Below are positions 1 to 10,100 of a stretch of DNA of 15,747 nt, one piece after another. The translations under genes were made by a program, and so were the position numbers. Source of the DNA: Cochliopodium minus (lineage: Eukaryota > Discosea > Himatismenida > Cochliopodiidae); NCBI GenBank assembly GCA_024220525.1, contig JAMYWO010000586.1:1-15747 (forward strand), given 5' to 3'. Every line of letters starts with the position of its first letter. The stretch's first letter is position 1. The notes under the pieces are model-generated. The model searched no databases. It was given only the letters and a program-made list of their open reading frames with translations, and was not told the DNA's origin.

Positions 1-1609
1 TTGGTCTGTATTTCCATCCCAAGTATTCATGGGCTTGTGGCAATTCTCCACTAAACTTGTATTGTATTCTAAAAAATAAAATAAAAAATAAAAACAATAA
101 AAAATAAAAAAAAGAAATAAAATAAATAATATGAAATAAAAAATAAAAAAATCAAAAAATCAAAAAATAAAAAAATAAAAAAAAGAAACAAATAAATAAA
201 ATAAAAAACATAAAAATTGAAAAAATAAAAGAAAATAAAAGAAACTTTTAATTACCTAACAAAACAACCAGGTGTTCGAAGCCACAACAGAAAGACTTGA
301 TGATTTTCTCTTCCATAAGCAATACAGGTTTACTTATATCACCAATTTTCTCTCCCAACTGGCCGTGGTCGTTCCTTCCGAACCTTTTTTTTTTAAAGGT
401 TTTGTTATTAATAATTTTTGATTTTTTTGATTTTTTTGATTTTTTATTTTTTTGAGTTATTTAAATCAATTTTTCTTTTTAATTTTTTTTTTTTAAATTT
501 TAAAGTTTTTTAATTAATTTTCTAATTATTTTTTAAAAAGTCACCCAAACAATTTTCCATCTCCTTTGATTGATTTTCAGATTGTTTTTTTTTTTTGAAC
601 TTTTTAGAAAATTTTTTTTTTTTTGATGATATAAATTACTTTTTTTGACAACAGCAAAATATGCTCCACAAGATACATTGTCAACCTTTGGAAAAAAAAA
701 AAAAAAAAATTATTAAAATGTTTTTTCATTTGAAGATCTTGGAGTGAGATTTTTGATTAAAGTTTAAAAAATCTTGAATTATTGGAATATTTTAGTATTA
801 AATTTTTGAGATATCAGATCATTCATGATAGAGATGATAATTATGGTTATAAAGAATGAAAATTTGTAAGTAAAAATGATTGTTAATTGGATCAATATTA
901 ATCAACATATAGAAATGATAATATGATTATTTGGATCTCATTGATCAATTATATAGTATCTTTTGTTGGGATATAAAAATTGATCCAAATTATATGGAGC
1001 AGATTAAATTCTCACAAAAAAATTTTCAATATATGGAAAGATACAATTGAATAACAGATACATAAGACAAATGTATAAAAGTAAGTATGTGAGTATAATC
1101 TTTTCATTGCAATGAAAATTATTATGCAAGTATATTAATTAATTCAATACTCACATCTTTCATTATCAAAGTTGGTATGTTTCTATTGTTCTTATCTCCC
1201 AATCCAAGATCTCCTTTCTCATTATTTCCACATCCATATAAATCACCATTTGCTTTATGTAAATGAGTTGTTAAAAATAATATTTATATATTCGCATTTA
1301 TAATCACCCAATAAAATATAGCTATTTTGATATCCCAGTGCTATCTTTTTGACATTATGATTATTGAATTCTTTGAATGAAATTTTCTCAAATTGAGATC
1401 GCTTATATGTGTCCCCAAGTCCTAATTGGCCTATAACAAAAATATGGTCACAATAAAAATTTAATCTGGGTTGAAATGGAACCATATCCGTTATCACCAG
1501 CTAATAATGAAAAAAGGAATTATTGTTCAACAATAGAAATTATCATAGTTTTACTCGCATATATTCCATCGTCACATACAATTAGGGAATGTTGTGCAAA
1601 GATTGACAT
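1..1609 (-). CDS. RCC1-repeat (beta-propeller) protein, 3' part outside window
   Basis: Eight exons joined in phase on the minus strand: 1609-1555, 1500-1483, 1430-1308, 1252-1155, 685-640, 563-545, 383-256 and 68-1. They give 185 residues, still open at the left edge. The product carries RCC1 blade motifs in order: HSLIVCDDGIYATGDNGYG then QLGLGDT (about residues 8-32), NGDLYGCGNNEKGDLGLGD (about 67-85), and DGKLFGFGRNDHGQLGE (about 115-131). RCC1-like propellers serve as guanine-exchange or protein-binding platforms; which applies here cannot be seen. The start ATG is preceded by an A-rich leader, and no AG acceptor lies just upstream, so an earlier coding exon is unlikely. The first blade begins abruptly, so its first strand may be completed by the unseen C-terminus, as propellers often do. 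Two exons are tiny (18 and 19 nt). The intron at 1154-686 is 469 nt and holds a repeat element. The family call is firm; partner and full domain layout are unknown. Confidence 0.85.
71..255. repeat. A-rich low-complexity tract inside an RCC1-gene intron
   Basis: The stretch is almost entirely A with scattered T, G and C (repeats of AAAATAAA type). It coincides with the inferred minus-strand intron between the exons ending at 256 and starting at 68. On the gene's own strand it is T-rich, as is common for introns here. There is no coding potential. Confidence 0.8.
864..1027. mobile_element. MITE-like repeat, copy A (in RCC1-gene intron)
   Basis: About 160 bp that match a second copy near 10513-10648. 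The core is a 34-bp exact match (929-962 against 10569-10602), with weaker similarity on both sides. The ends carry a near-perfect terminal inverted repeat: AATTGGATCAAT near 885 and TTGATCCAAATTATAT near 980. The right end GATTAAATTCTCACAAAA (1002-1019) is also shared. It has no coding capacity. It lies in the 469-nt intron 1154-686 and is antisense to its host gene. This is inferred to be a small non-autonomous DNA element. Confidence 0.6.
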
Positions 1610-1639
1610 TTTTTATTTTTTTTGTAAGAACAATTAAAT

Positions 1640-1765
1640 TCAAGTTCTGGTGAGTACCTTGCTCACATGTTTATGGGAGTACTTTGTATGACCAAATATC
1701 TTTTCTTGTTTTTTATGGACATCATTGTCATTGAATGTCGACTACTGGGCTTCGCTGGATTGACG
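1640..1765. other. GC-richer island upstream of the RCC1 gene, function unknown
   Basis: Between the serpin stop and the RCC1 start, this stretch is clearly richer in G and C than the surrounding non-coding DNA. It holds a small hairpin (GTGAG 1650-1654 with CTCAC 1662-1666), a repeated GAGTAC[C/T]TTG motif, and a second possible stem (AATGTC with GACGTT, about 1733-1768). On the minus strand it carries a short ORF of about 22 codons ending before the RCC1 ATG. That ORF cannot be spliced to RCC1, because no usable AG acceptor lies between it and the first RCC1 exon. It could be RCC1 5' UTR with a uORF, a structured RNA, or promoter sequence. Confidence 0.3.
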
Positions 1766-1868
1766 TTTATTAAAAAAAAACAAAACAACTTTGGATTCTT
1801 GAGAGAAAATGAATTTTAATTAGATCAAAGATTAATTTTTATTATAATTAGAAATATGTTCTTTTCAT

Positions 1869-3300
1869 TTAAACTTTTAGATAGCTCTTTTTGTCCATAC
1901 TTTGAATCATCCCTGAGAACAAATAAGTAGAAGTAGGCTTGTGTTGAATGAAAAGAAGGAAAGGTCTGTCAACTACCATAAAAACAATTTGAGGGGAAAC
2001 CATACCAGGATAAAAAGTTTCCTTTGTCATAAATACTGAAAGCTGAAATTTTTTAAAAAAAAATTTTAAAACTTTATTTCAATATTTTTTTTTACTGCAG
2101 CAGCCTCGGTTCCTTTTTCATTAAATTTAAAAAAGGTTTTATGAAATGCCTCACTGATTGTAGAATCTTTCCCAAAAGTAAACTCTGCATCATCATTAAA
2201 AGCTTTCCTTAGTCCCAAATCCTTGAGTGTTTGCTGTATGTCTTCATTGAATTCCATCTCAAACTTTTTTTTCATTAAATTTAAAAATCAAATCAATAAA
2301 AAAAAAATCACTTTGGGTATTTTGAATTCGACTCTTTTGAGACTGAACTTTTTATACTCAATTGAATTGTTTTTCATGAATTCAAGTGTTTCAATCATAT
2401 CTGATTTTTCTTTTCCTTTGGGTAACACAATGATCAAATCATAGTTTTCTCCATAACCCTTTCTCAAAGCCTAATTTTGTTTTTTTTTTGATATTTTGAT
2501 TTAAAGTTCAAAAAAAAAACAAATTTTGTACTTGGAACACATCTGTTTCATAATAAAGATCCCGAACACTAGATACCATCATCAAAATTTCTTGCTTTTC
2601 CCCATCAAATTTGGTGAACTTGTTATCATGGAGGTCTAAATCTGTGAAAGGATTGTTAAACAATCCATTAAAGTATAAGGTATTAACCAGAATCATTTCC
2701 GGATCTTCTTTAACTTCTCCTTTTAAAAAATAAGTTTTAAAAAAATTTTAATGAAAAAATTGACTACCAATATTAGTGATTAAGTTGTTAGTTTTTTTAG
2801 AAATCCAGTCATCCATAAGTTTGAAGTTGATATAATCCACTTGGGCGTCAAATTTGGCCGATATATCTAAAAAATCTTTAGGAATATAATTTCCAGATCT
2901 AAGCCAGATCGAATTTGCAATCTAAAGTAAAATGAATCAACTTTAAATTAAAAATTATAATTTTTATTTTCGTTACCAAGATTTTTACATTATCATCTCC
3001 TATCAAATTTTTCCTCATAAAGTTTACATAGTGTAATCTTGAATTTTCATCAATATTGAGAATTTTCAAAAACTCTTCCAAAGTTTCTTTTTTTGCAGCA
3101 TGGGAAAGTAATGAGATTAATTGGTAGATTGAATGTGGGGAAATCATTATATTTTTAGAAACATTATTTGCCTTGACAATTTGGGTTAAGAAATTAAAAT
3201 GAAACTTTTCTTCTTGGTTGTAAAAATCCTTTTCCCCTTTGTATTTATAAATAATAGAAAAAACTATTGTAATGATTATTATAAAGAGAAACTTTTTCAT
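1869..3300 (-). CDS. Secreted serpin (serine/cysteine protease inhibitor family)
   Basis: Six exons on the minus strand: 3300-2977, 2921-2768, 2719-2532, 2470-2312, 2263-2096 and 2042-1869 (TAA at 1871-1869). They give 388 residues, normal for serpins. Residues 1-20 form a hydrophobic signal peptide (MKKFLFIIIITIVFSII). Serpin landmarks follow in order: NIMISPHSIYQLISLLSHAA (helix B), ILVNTLYFNGLFNNPF (strand 3A region), DLIIVLPKG, DLGLRKAFNDDAEF, the hinge EKGTEAAA, and the C-terminal DRPFLFIQH. An intact hinge, with small residues at P12-P10 and Ser near P8, points to a true inhibitor using the loop-insertion mechanism. The hinge ends exactly at an exon boundary, and the whole bait loop LSVFMTKETFYPGMVSP lies in the last exon. 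The loop from Gly P15 to the PF motif is about seven residues longer than in alpha-1-antitrypsin, so P1 cannot be assigned safely. If the last intron were kept, the protein would stop shortly after the hinge. Target protease unknown. Confidence 0.93.
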
Positions 3301-3680
3301 TTTTTTTATATTTTGGATAATGATTAATTTGTAAAAATTTCATTGTTAGAAAAATGGTTAAGAAAAATATTTGGTAGAATCCTAATTAAAAGAATTAAAG
3401 TTAGGAATTCGTTAGTTCTTTTCTTTATTTAAGTTTGTGATATTTTCTCTTGTTTTGAGGACTATTGTCTTGGGAATCGTGATCTTGTGCAAAGTAATGA
3501 ATATTTAACATGACAAGGGTAATATTTTAGGAATGTATCTCTGTTATTTGATTTTAACTTTTTCTTTAAATACCAAATAATTCCTTGTATCCCATCAAAA
3601 AGGGTGAAAAATTATTTGATTCTGATTCAAGTTTAATTAAATTTTTTTCATAATTATAAATCCTAAATATAAAGACTCAT

Positions 3681-3774
3681 ATAACAATATTATGTCAACA
3701 AAATTCTTGCAGATCTGTTTCTTATTTATTTTTATGCGATTTTATTTTGAATTCATAAATTCTAATATTGTTAT
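3681..3774. repeat. 12-bp perfect inverted repeat with 70-bp spacer
   Basis: ATAACAATATTA at 3681-3692 is exactly complementary to TAATATTGTTAT at 3763-3774. At this AT content a 12-bp match over such a distance may be chance. No flanking duplication is seen. Confidence 0.35.
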
Positions 3775-4040
3775 GTTGAATTTTCAATTTTGAAGAAATG
3801 TGGATCTGAAATTGAATATATTGTCAACAAGTTAATTATACTATTAAAGTAACCAAATTACAATAATCATAGAACAATCTCTGTTTATCTCCTTTTATTT
3901 GTTGAATTTTTAATGGATGGTCGCTGTTTTTACTAAGGATCTATTTAAATATAAAATATTTCTTATTTATTTTTTTTAAATTATATTTATGTTTTATAAC
4001 GAGGAAGATTACGGCACAGTAAAATTAAAATAAAAATCAA

Positions 4041-4062
4041 ATCAAAAGAATATTCTTTTGAT
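4041..4062. promoter_or_regulatory. 22-bp perfect palindrome with HSE-like core upstream of 7TM gene
   Basis: The half-site ATCAAAAGAAT at 4041-4051 is followed directly by its reverse complement to 4062. The centre reads AGAATATTCT, which fits the inverted pair nGAAnnTTCn of a heat-shock element. It lies about 113 bp upstream of the 7TM gene's ATG, a reasonable position for a factor-binding site. Function is inferred from symmetry and position only. Confidence 0.4.
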
Positions 4063-4174
4063 CAGATAAGATGGAATTTATTTTTAGTGAAGATTATTAA
4101 AATCCTTTTTTTTTTTTAAATTTGGATTTCCGGTGAAAAAAAAAAAATAAAATAAAAAATTTAATTAAATAAAT

Positions 4175-7100
4175 ATGAGAGCAAAAGTATTAACAGTGGC
4201 AATATTTTTTGGTTTGATCATCGTTTGTTGTGGTAATAAAAAGATTAATATTTATAATTTGATTTTATTTTATAACTGATATTTATTTTTGGACAATTAA
4301 TTAGGATTGCAAGTTAAATCGATCACATATAAACAAATTCAAAGAAGAATTGGTTTGAATGAAGAGATTGATGCATATATCTTTGATCTATACTTTGATA
4401 GCAAAATATATTTAAAGAACAATAGTGACACCTATAGTTTATCTTCATTCAATTTTTCTTTCACTCCTTTTGTTGGAGATCCTTTTTTTTTTTATACAGA
4501 TGATAATACATCCCTTGCATTATGTCTGGGAAAATCTGATGCTTTTTGTGCAGTTTTATCAGATGGACAACTTAATTTGGCAGGGATATTTGAATTGGAA
4601 TGTTCCAATAACATTAAAATTAAATCATTGCCTATTGCAACGAATGTAACTTCTATATATTTTTAAAATGGATATTTTATATTTTATATTTTTAATTATA
4701 CTTCCTCCTTTCTAAATTAAAATCATTTGCTTTGATTAAAACAATTTGATTGACTCACAGATAATCACGTATAATGCAGGTAAAATATCTTTTCTCAAAA
4801 TTTAATTTTTAATTTTCATATATAACAAAAAAATAAATTTCAATCAATAGGCTTTGGTGGTCAACTTGCAGATTGTAAGAAAAAAAATTTTATTTTATCT
4901 ATTTTTTTTATTTTAAAGATCCTTAAATTTTATTTTTTATTTTTCTTTGTTATGTTAACAACTCCTATTTCAATAATTCCTCTAAAAATCAATTTTCTTT
5001 TGATAGATTTGATTCCTCTGATACCCTCATCAAATCCCTTCGAAGCATTCATCAAAGAATATGGGTGAAAAATAAAATATAAAAATAAATTGAATTAATA
5101 TTATTTTAAATCTTTAATTTCTCCTCACAAACAAATCTTCAATTCAAAAATAATTTTAATATTTTACTTTAAAATTCAGTTGGATAGATGATGATTGGAC
5201 ATTCCAAGACAATAAGCTTTCATTCATTGTATTCAATGCATTGACTCGAAGCCAAAGTAAATAATAAATAAAATTGATCATAATAAATATAATATACAAT
5301 AAAATTATCCTCCAAAAAATCAATCATATATTCCTAAAGATCAATTCACAACTTCTTATACTTTTGGACAAAGGCCAACAATTTCTCAAATCAGCACTTG
5401 CAGGTTTAAAGTAGTTGGACAAAGCATCAAAGGATTCAACATTGTCGGAGTTGAAGGATCTGTAATTAAATGAAATGAAAAAAATAAAATCTTATTTTTA
5501 TTTTAATTTATTAGCAACCAATTGGACTCAGTGACAGTACTCCCACACCAATTCAAGTTAACACTGAATGCACTCCAAACACCATTAATTTGATATACGA
5601 CAAGATTCAAAATTTCACAGATCTACTCAAGAAAGATACAAACTGGTAAAGAAGATAATTTAAATTTTTTCTTGTATTATGTTTAATAACAAATAAAATT
5701 TTCAAAGGAATTTATTTTTGGACACCTTGGTAACTAATTCTTGTTATAAAGATTTTTTTTAATTTTTTTATTCACAAGTGGTAAATATTTTTCATTTTAA
5801 AAACATATTCTCAAATAATTTACTTAATTCAAAAGGGATGCTGGGTTCTTTTTATTGAGTGAAAAAATGAGAGGTTGCAAAGAGTTTTTAGACTCCAAGT
5901 TAAATATTAAATCATCAGTGGAAACTTATACGAGTACTTACTGTTATGCAAGTCCGTCAACACTTGAATGGGTTCGGTTTTTTTTTTGAAAAAAAATATT
6001 CTTTAATTATATTATTATTAATGTAGGAACAAGGTAAATAAATTTATCTTTGATTTTAATTTTTTTATAATTTCTATAATTTCTTTTCATTCTTAATCAA
6101 GATGCTTGTTGCAATCCGTTGTTAAAAGAAGTAAAACAAATTTATTATAAAAAAGAATTATTTTATAAATCATATTTATATTTTGATTTAGTGGAGTGAT
6201 AAATGCTGCCATGGTAGAAATGTAACCAATGAATTCCAACAATTCACAACGACTAAATCCAAAATTACATCAAAATGTTCCACACCAAAGAAAAGTGAAG
6301 CATTATTACAAGATTATATTTCACTGAGAAATTTGTATTTGGATCCTGATTCAGGTTGTTCTGTCAGTGCTGAAAGTTGGGCCAATTATAAGGTATCATT
6401 CATTTTTTAATTCAACAAATGAAAAAAATTTAATAAAAAAAAAACTAAAAAAATTCTTTTTTAATTTAACCTATTAATCATAGAGATTGATTGGGCAACT
6501 CCAACAATTGTTCATTTGTTATAACACCCAAATTAAAACACCAGTTCAGAATATCATAAGTATCGCTACAGGAATCCTCACTCCAAAAACTTGTAAATCA
6601 GACAAAGAGTAATATTAGATTTTTCTAATATAAAAACGATTTATTTTTAATTTAATATTCATTTAAATTAGTTGTTTCTGTTCGAAATGTGACATTTTAG
6701 AGGGTGTTTGTGGATATTGTAAAAAAAAAATTTGTTTAAACAAATTGAAAATTCATTTTTTTATTTTCCAATCAATTAAAGGTGACACGAATCAAACCCA
6801 AACTTCTTTACAACAATGTTTTCAGAACAACTATACAATTCCAATTAACATAGAAAATTTGGCGAGAGCTGCATGGAATCTAACCAATGCAACAGAATCT
6901 GATTTTTATTCCAATTTCTTTGAAAGAACAAAACAAAATTTATGTGTTTCTCAGGACTCTATCATCTATTATGACCTTGATGAAACAGAATGTACCAAAA
7001 TGGGATATTGTAAAGATCCAAGCAGAAACAGTTTGAGTTATTCTCATACACTCGAATCAAGTTGTTCTCCTCAAAATTTTTCTGGAGTTTGTGAGGTTTT

Positions 7101-10100
7101 TTATATTTTTATGAAATTATTTTAAGAATCTTTTATTTTTGCTTTGTTTTTCCCAATTTTTATTTTTTATTTTTTTTTTTTCTATTCTTCAGATTTGTTC
7201 TGATGACGGATTATGTACGAAAATACCATTTGGAGATACCTGTGTTATCAACGAACAAAGATACAATTCAAAATCGGCTTGTGCAGCAGCCGGATTCACT
7301 TGGAATGTTTTTGAAAGTTTTTGTTATACAGGACTTTCTAAAGTGTATTTTATTTTTTCTTTTTTTTATTTATTTTAATAATTTTTTTCAAGCGAGTGTC
7401 AATGTGGAACAGGTTCTGATTATCCCGCTTGTAGAAGAGGGTATTGCCAAGATACAAACACTCTCAATAGTTCTGATTGTGTCACGAATATAGATGGAAA
7501 TGATAGTTCATCCAAGTTTTGGGATTCAATTTTGGGGGTTTGTGTTTATAAATTTCCGTTCCAAAATTATTGTGAGAAGTAAAAAAACATTTTTTTTACA
7601 TTTGTTTATATTTTCCATTTTTTGTTTAATTGTTCTTTTTAATAATTTTGGTTATTTTAATTATTTATTCAAAGTAATGGTGGAAAATGGGTTGGTGGAA
7701 AATACTGGAGGCCCAGAAATGATTCGCAATTCACAATAAATTCACAATCAGACTGTGAAAACTTGGAAGTTTGTTCTGTGAATAACAAGATTCAAATTGG
7801 AAATTGTTCTAATGTATCAAACTGTATTGGAAGGTCTATTTCCTTTTTTATTTATTTTTAAAAAAAGTAAATTAAATTGGTTTATTTAGATGTCCAAAAT
7901 GTGAAAGTTCATTTGTAAACTATTAAAGTATTTATTGATTTTTATCCAACTAAAATTTGTAAAAAGATATCTATTAGGGGAGTTTGCTTTTCGAACACAA
8001 TAAACAATAGATCAAATTGTTTGAGCAACGAAGGAACTTGGGAATCAAATGACAACATATGTCTTTTGAGTTTTTATAATCAAACAAGCTGTGTTTCAAA
8101 TGGACACAAATGGGAGAGCTGTATCGGGATGGACTATTCAACTTGTAGTAATTGTCACAACGGAATAGGAAATTGCACTCTCCAAGCAGTGAATACATTG
8201 GGTTGTTATTGGAACGGAAAAAGTAAAAAATAAATAAAACAAATTTTATTTTTTAATAATCACAAATAAAAGGTGAATGTGATAAAAGTTTGAATTCAAG
8301 TCAGTGTGCGAAAAATGAGTATTGTCAGGGAATGGAATCATATCCATCTTGTTCATATTTGACAAGCAGCATTGACAGTATTTTGATTTTTTTAAAGAAT
8401 TTTGAATTTTAAAACTAACATTCATTCCTTCATCAAAAAAACTTTAATAAAAAAGCTTTTGGTAATAAAAAAAAAAGATATCTTTAAATAATTGATAAAT
8501 TCTTACATTTTTTCCAAAATTAGGGTGCCCAATTTGTTTGTATTCATTGAAAATTCCATTCATGAATGGATACAGCAATGTTGCATTTACAAACACTTCT
8601 TACGGAAACTTAACAGATGTAGACCCTCTCTCAGCAGAATTTTCAAGTTCACTTGATTTCTACTCAATATACGGTTGTCTAACAAAAACAGTCAAAAAAC
8701 CACAATGTTTAGCAAATGGAGGAAGGTTTGTTTTATTTTCCAATTAATTACTCTTAGTTTTGTTTACAATTTCAATTTAAATAGGTGGGTCGATCCATTT
8801 TTCACCAAAGAAAGTTGTAACTCAGTTTACGCATGTACAGAACCTCTTTCGAATAACAACTGTAAAACACCATTTTCAAAATCCAACTCAATAATATTAA
8901 TTTATTTCAAGGTCTCTATAACTACAATTTCCAACTTGCAACGTTACATTTTCCACAATTTTTTTTCTTAAAAAAAAAAAATAATTTTTTTTTCCAGAAT
9001 TGACGGGGCTACCAATAAGGTTTATTTTAAGACTCTTTTTTTGAATTTTTTTTTCGTTAAATTATTTCTTAGACTCAAAAAGAATGTGTTGATTGTGGAG
9101 GAACATACGTAAAAATAAAATTTTTACTATTTATTTCATACTTAATTGACCAAACTTACAGGGACAAACATACAACTGGAGGGTTTCAGAAATGATTCCT
9201 GCAACCAAATTCAAAACCATTTGGAAAACAAGTAAAATAACAACTCATTTTATTTTGTTAATCTTTTCTTTTTTAAATAATAAATTAACAGAGGTTTGGG
9301 AACAGATCAACTCGTTTATTCCTTTCATGTCCCCAAATAACTTGACCGAGTCGTTATTGAAATTTTTGTTTGTTCATCCACAACTTTCAATTCTTTCTGC
9401 AATTCGTAAAACTTTTTAATTGTTAATCCAACCTTCTTTTTGATTTAAATAATAATAAAAAAAAATGATCATTTTTAGAATGTGAAGCAGCTCCAATTTA
9501 TGCTGCTGCTGGGATTTATTATTGTGATTGCAACACAAAATCAAAATCGGGTCAGTGTTTCCCAAAAATACAAAGTAGTTTATTGGGAAGTCAATTGTTT
9601 TGTAGAGGTGATTCACATTCTGTTTTTAAAAACACATTTTCCTAAAAAAAAAAATTTTAAAAAAATAGGTGAAAATACGACAGTGAGATTGGGAATCTCA
9701 AAAATGATTTTCACTGAAAACTCTGTTTCTTCTTCAATCTATTGTGTAAAACTCAAATTTTTCTTTTTTTTTCTCAAATTTTTTTTTTCTTTCAAAATTG
9801 ATTTTCAAAAAATTTTTGTAGACTGAAGTTTCATTGAACTCGACCGGAGTTACTCAATTCAGAAACTCGGACGTTGTTGGAAGGTAAATTAATTATGCTC
9901 GCAGTTTTGAAAATTTTTATTTCAATTTAAAACAGTTCTGCCCTCTTGGGATCATTGTCTCATAGAGACATTCCGTATGCAATTGTCAAAAATCAAAAAG
10001 GATTTATTGTTGGTAAAAAATTTTATAAAAAAAAAAAAATTTAAAAAAATTTAAAAACATCAACAGGACAAGTATTGAGTGATGGTCTTTCAATGAGTAA

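Larger units (their letters stand above)
3301..4174. other. Divergent intergenic region between serpin and 7TM gene
   Basis: Very AT-rich, with no coding frame that I can support on either strand. It should contain the promoters of both divergent genes. Two symmetric sequences stand out and are listed separately: a 12-bp inverted repeat at 3681-3774 and a 22-bp palindrome at 4041-4062. Just before the 7TM gene's ATG the leader is a run of A and T, as before other starts in this window. Confidence 0.6.

Noticed and set aside
1650-1765. Upstream coding exon of the RCC1 gene in the GC-richer island
   Set aside because: A good GTGAGC donor exists on the minus strand, but there is no AG acceptor before the first RCC1 exon except one that would make a 20-nt intron.
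8862-9019. Apparent frameshift in the 7TM gene around the 22-nt exon 8998-9019
   Set aside because: Reading the exon through to 8911 gives the wrong phase. Using the donor at 8862 and a 31-nt exon at 8912-8942 restores the frame without any error.
9416-9616. Minus-strand ORF opposite a 7TM-gene exon
   Set aside because: It is the shadow of the Cys-rich exon 9479-9607, whose splice sites and phase are well supported.
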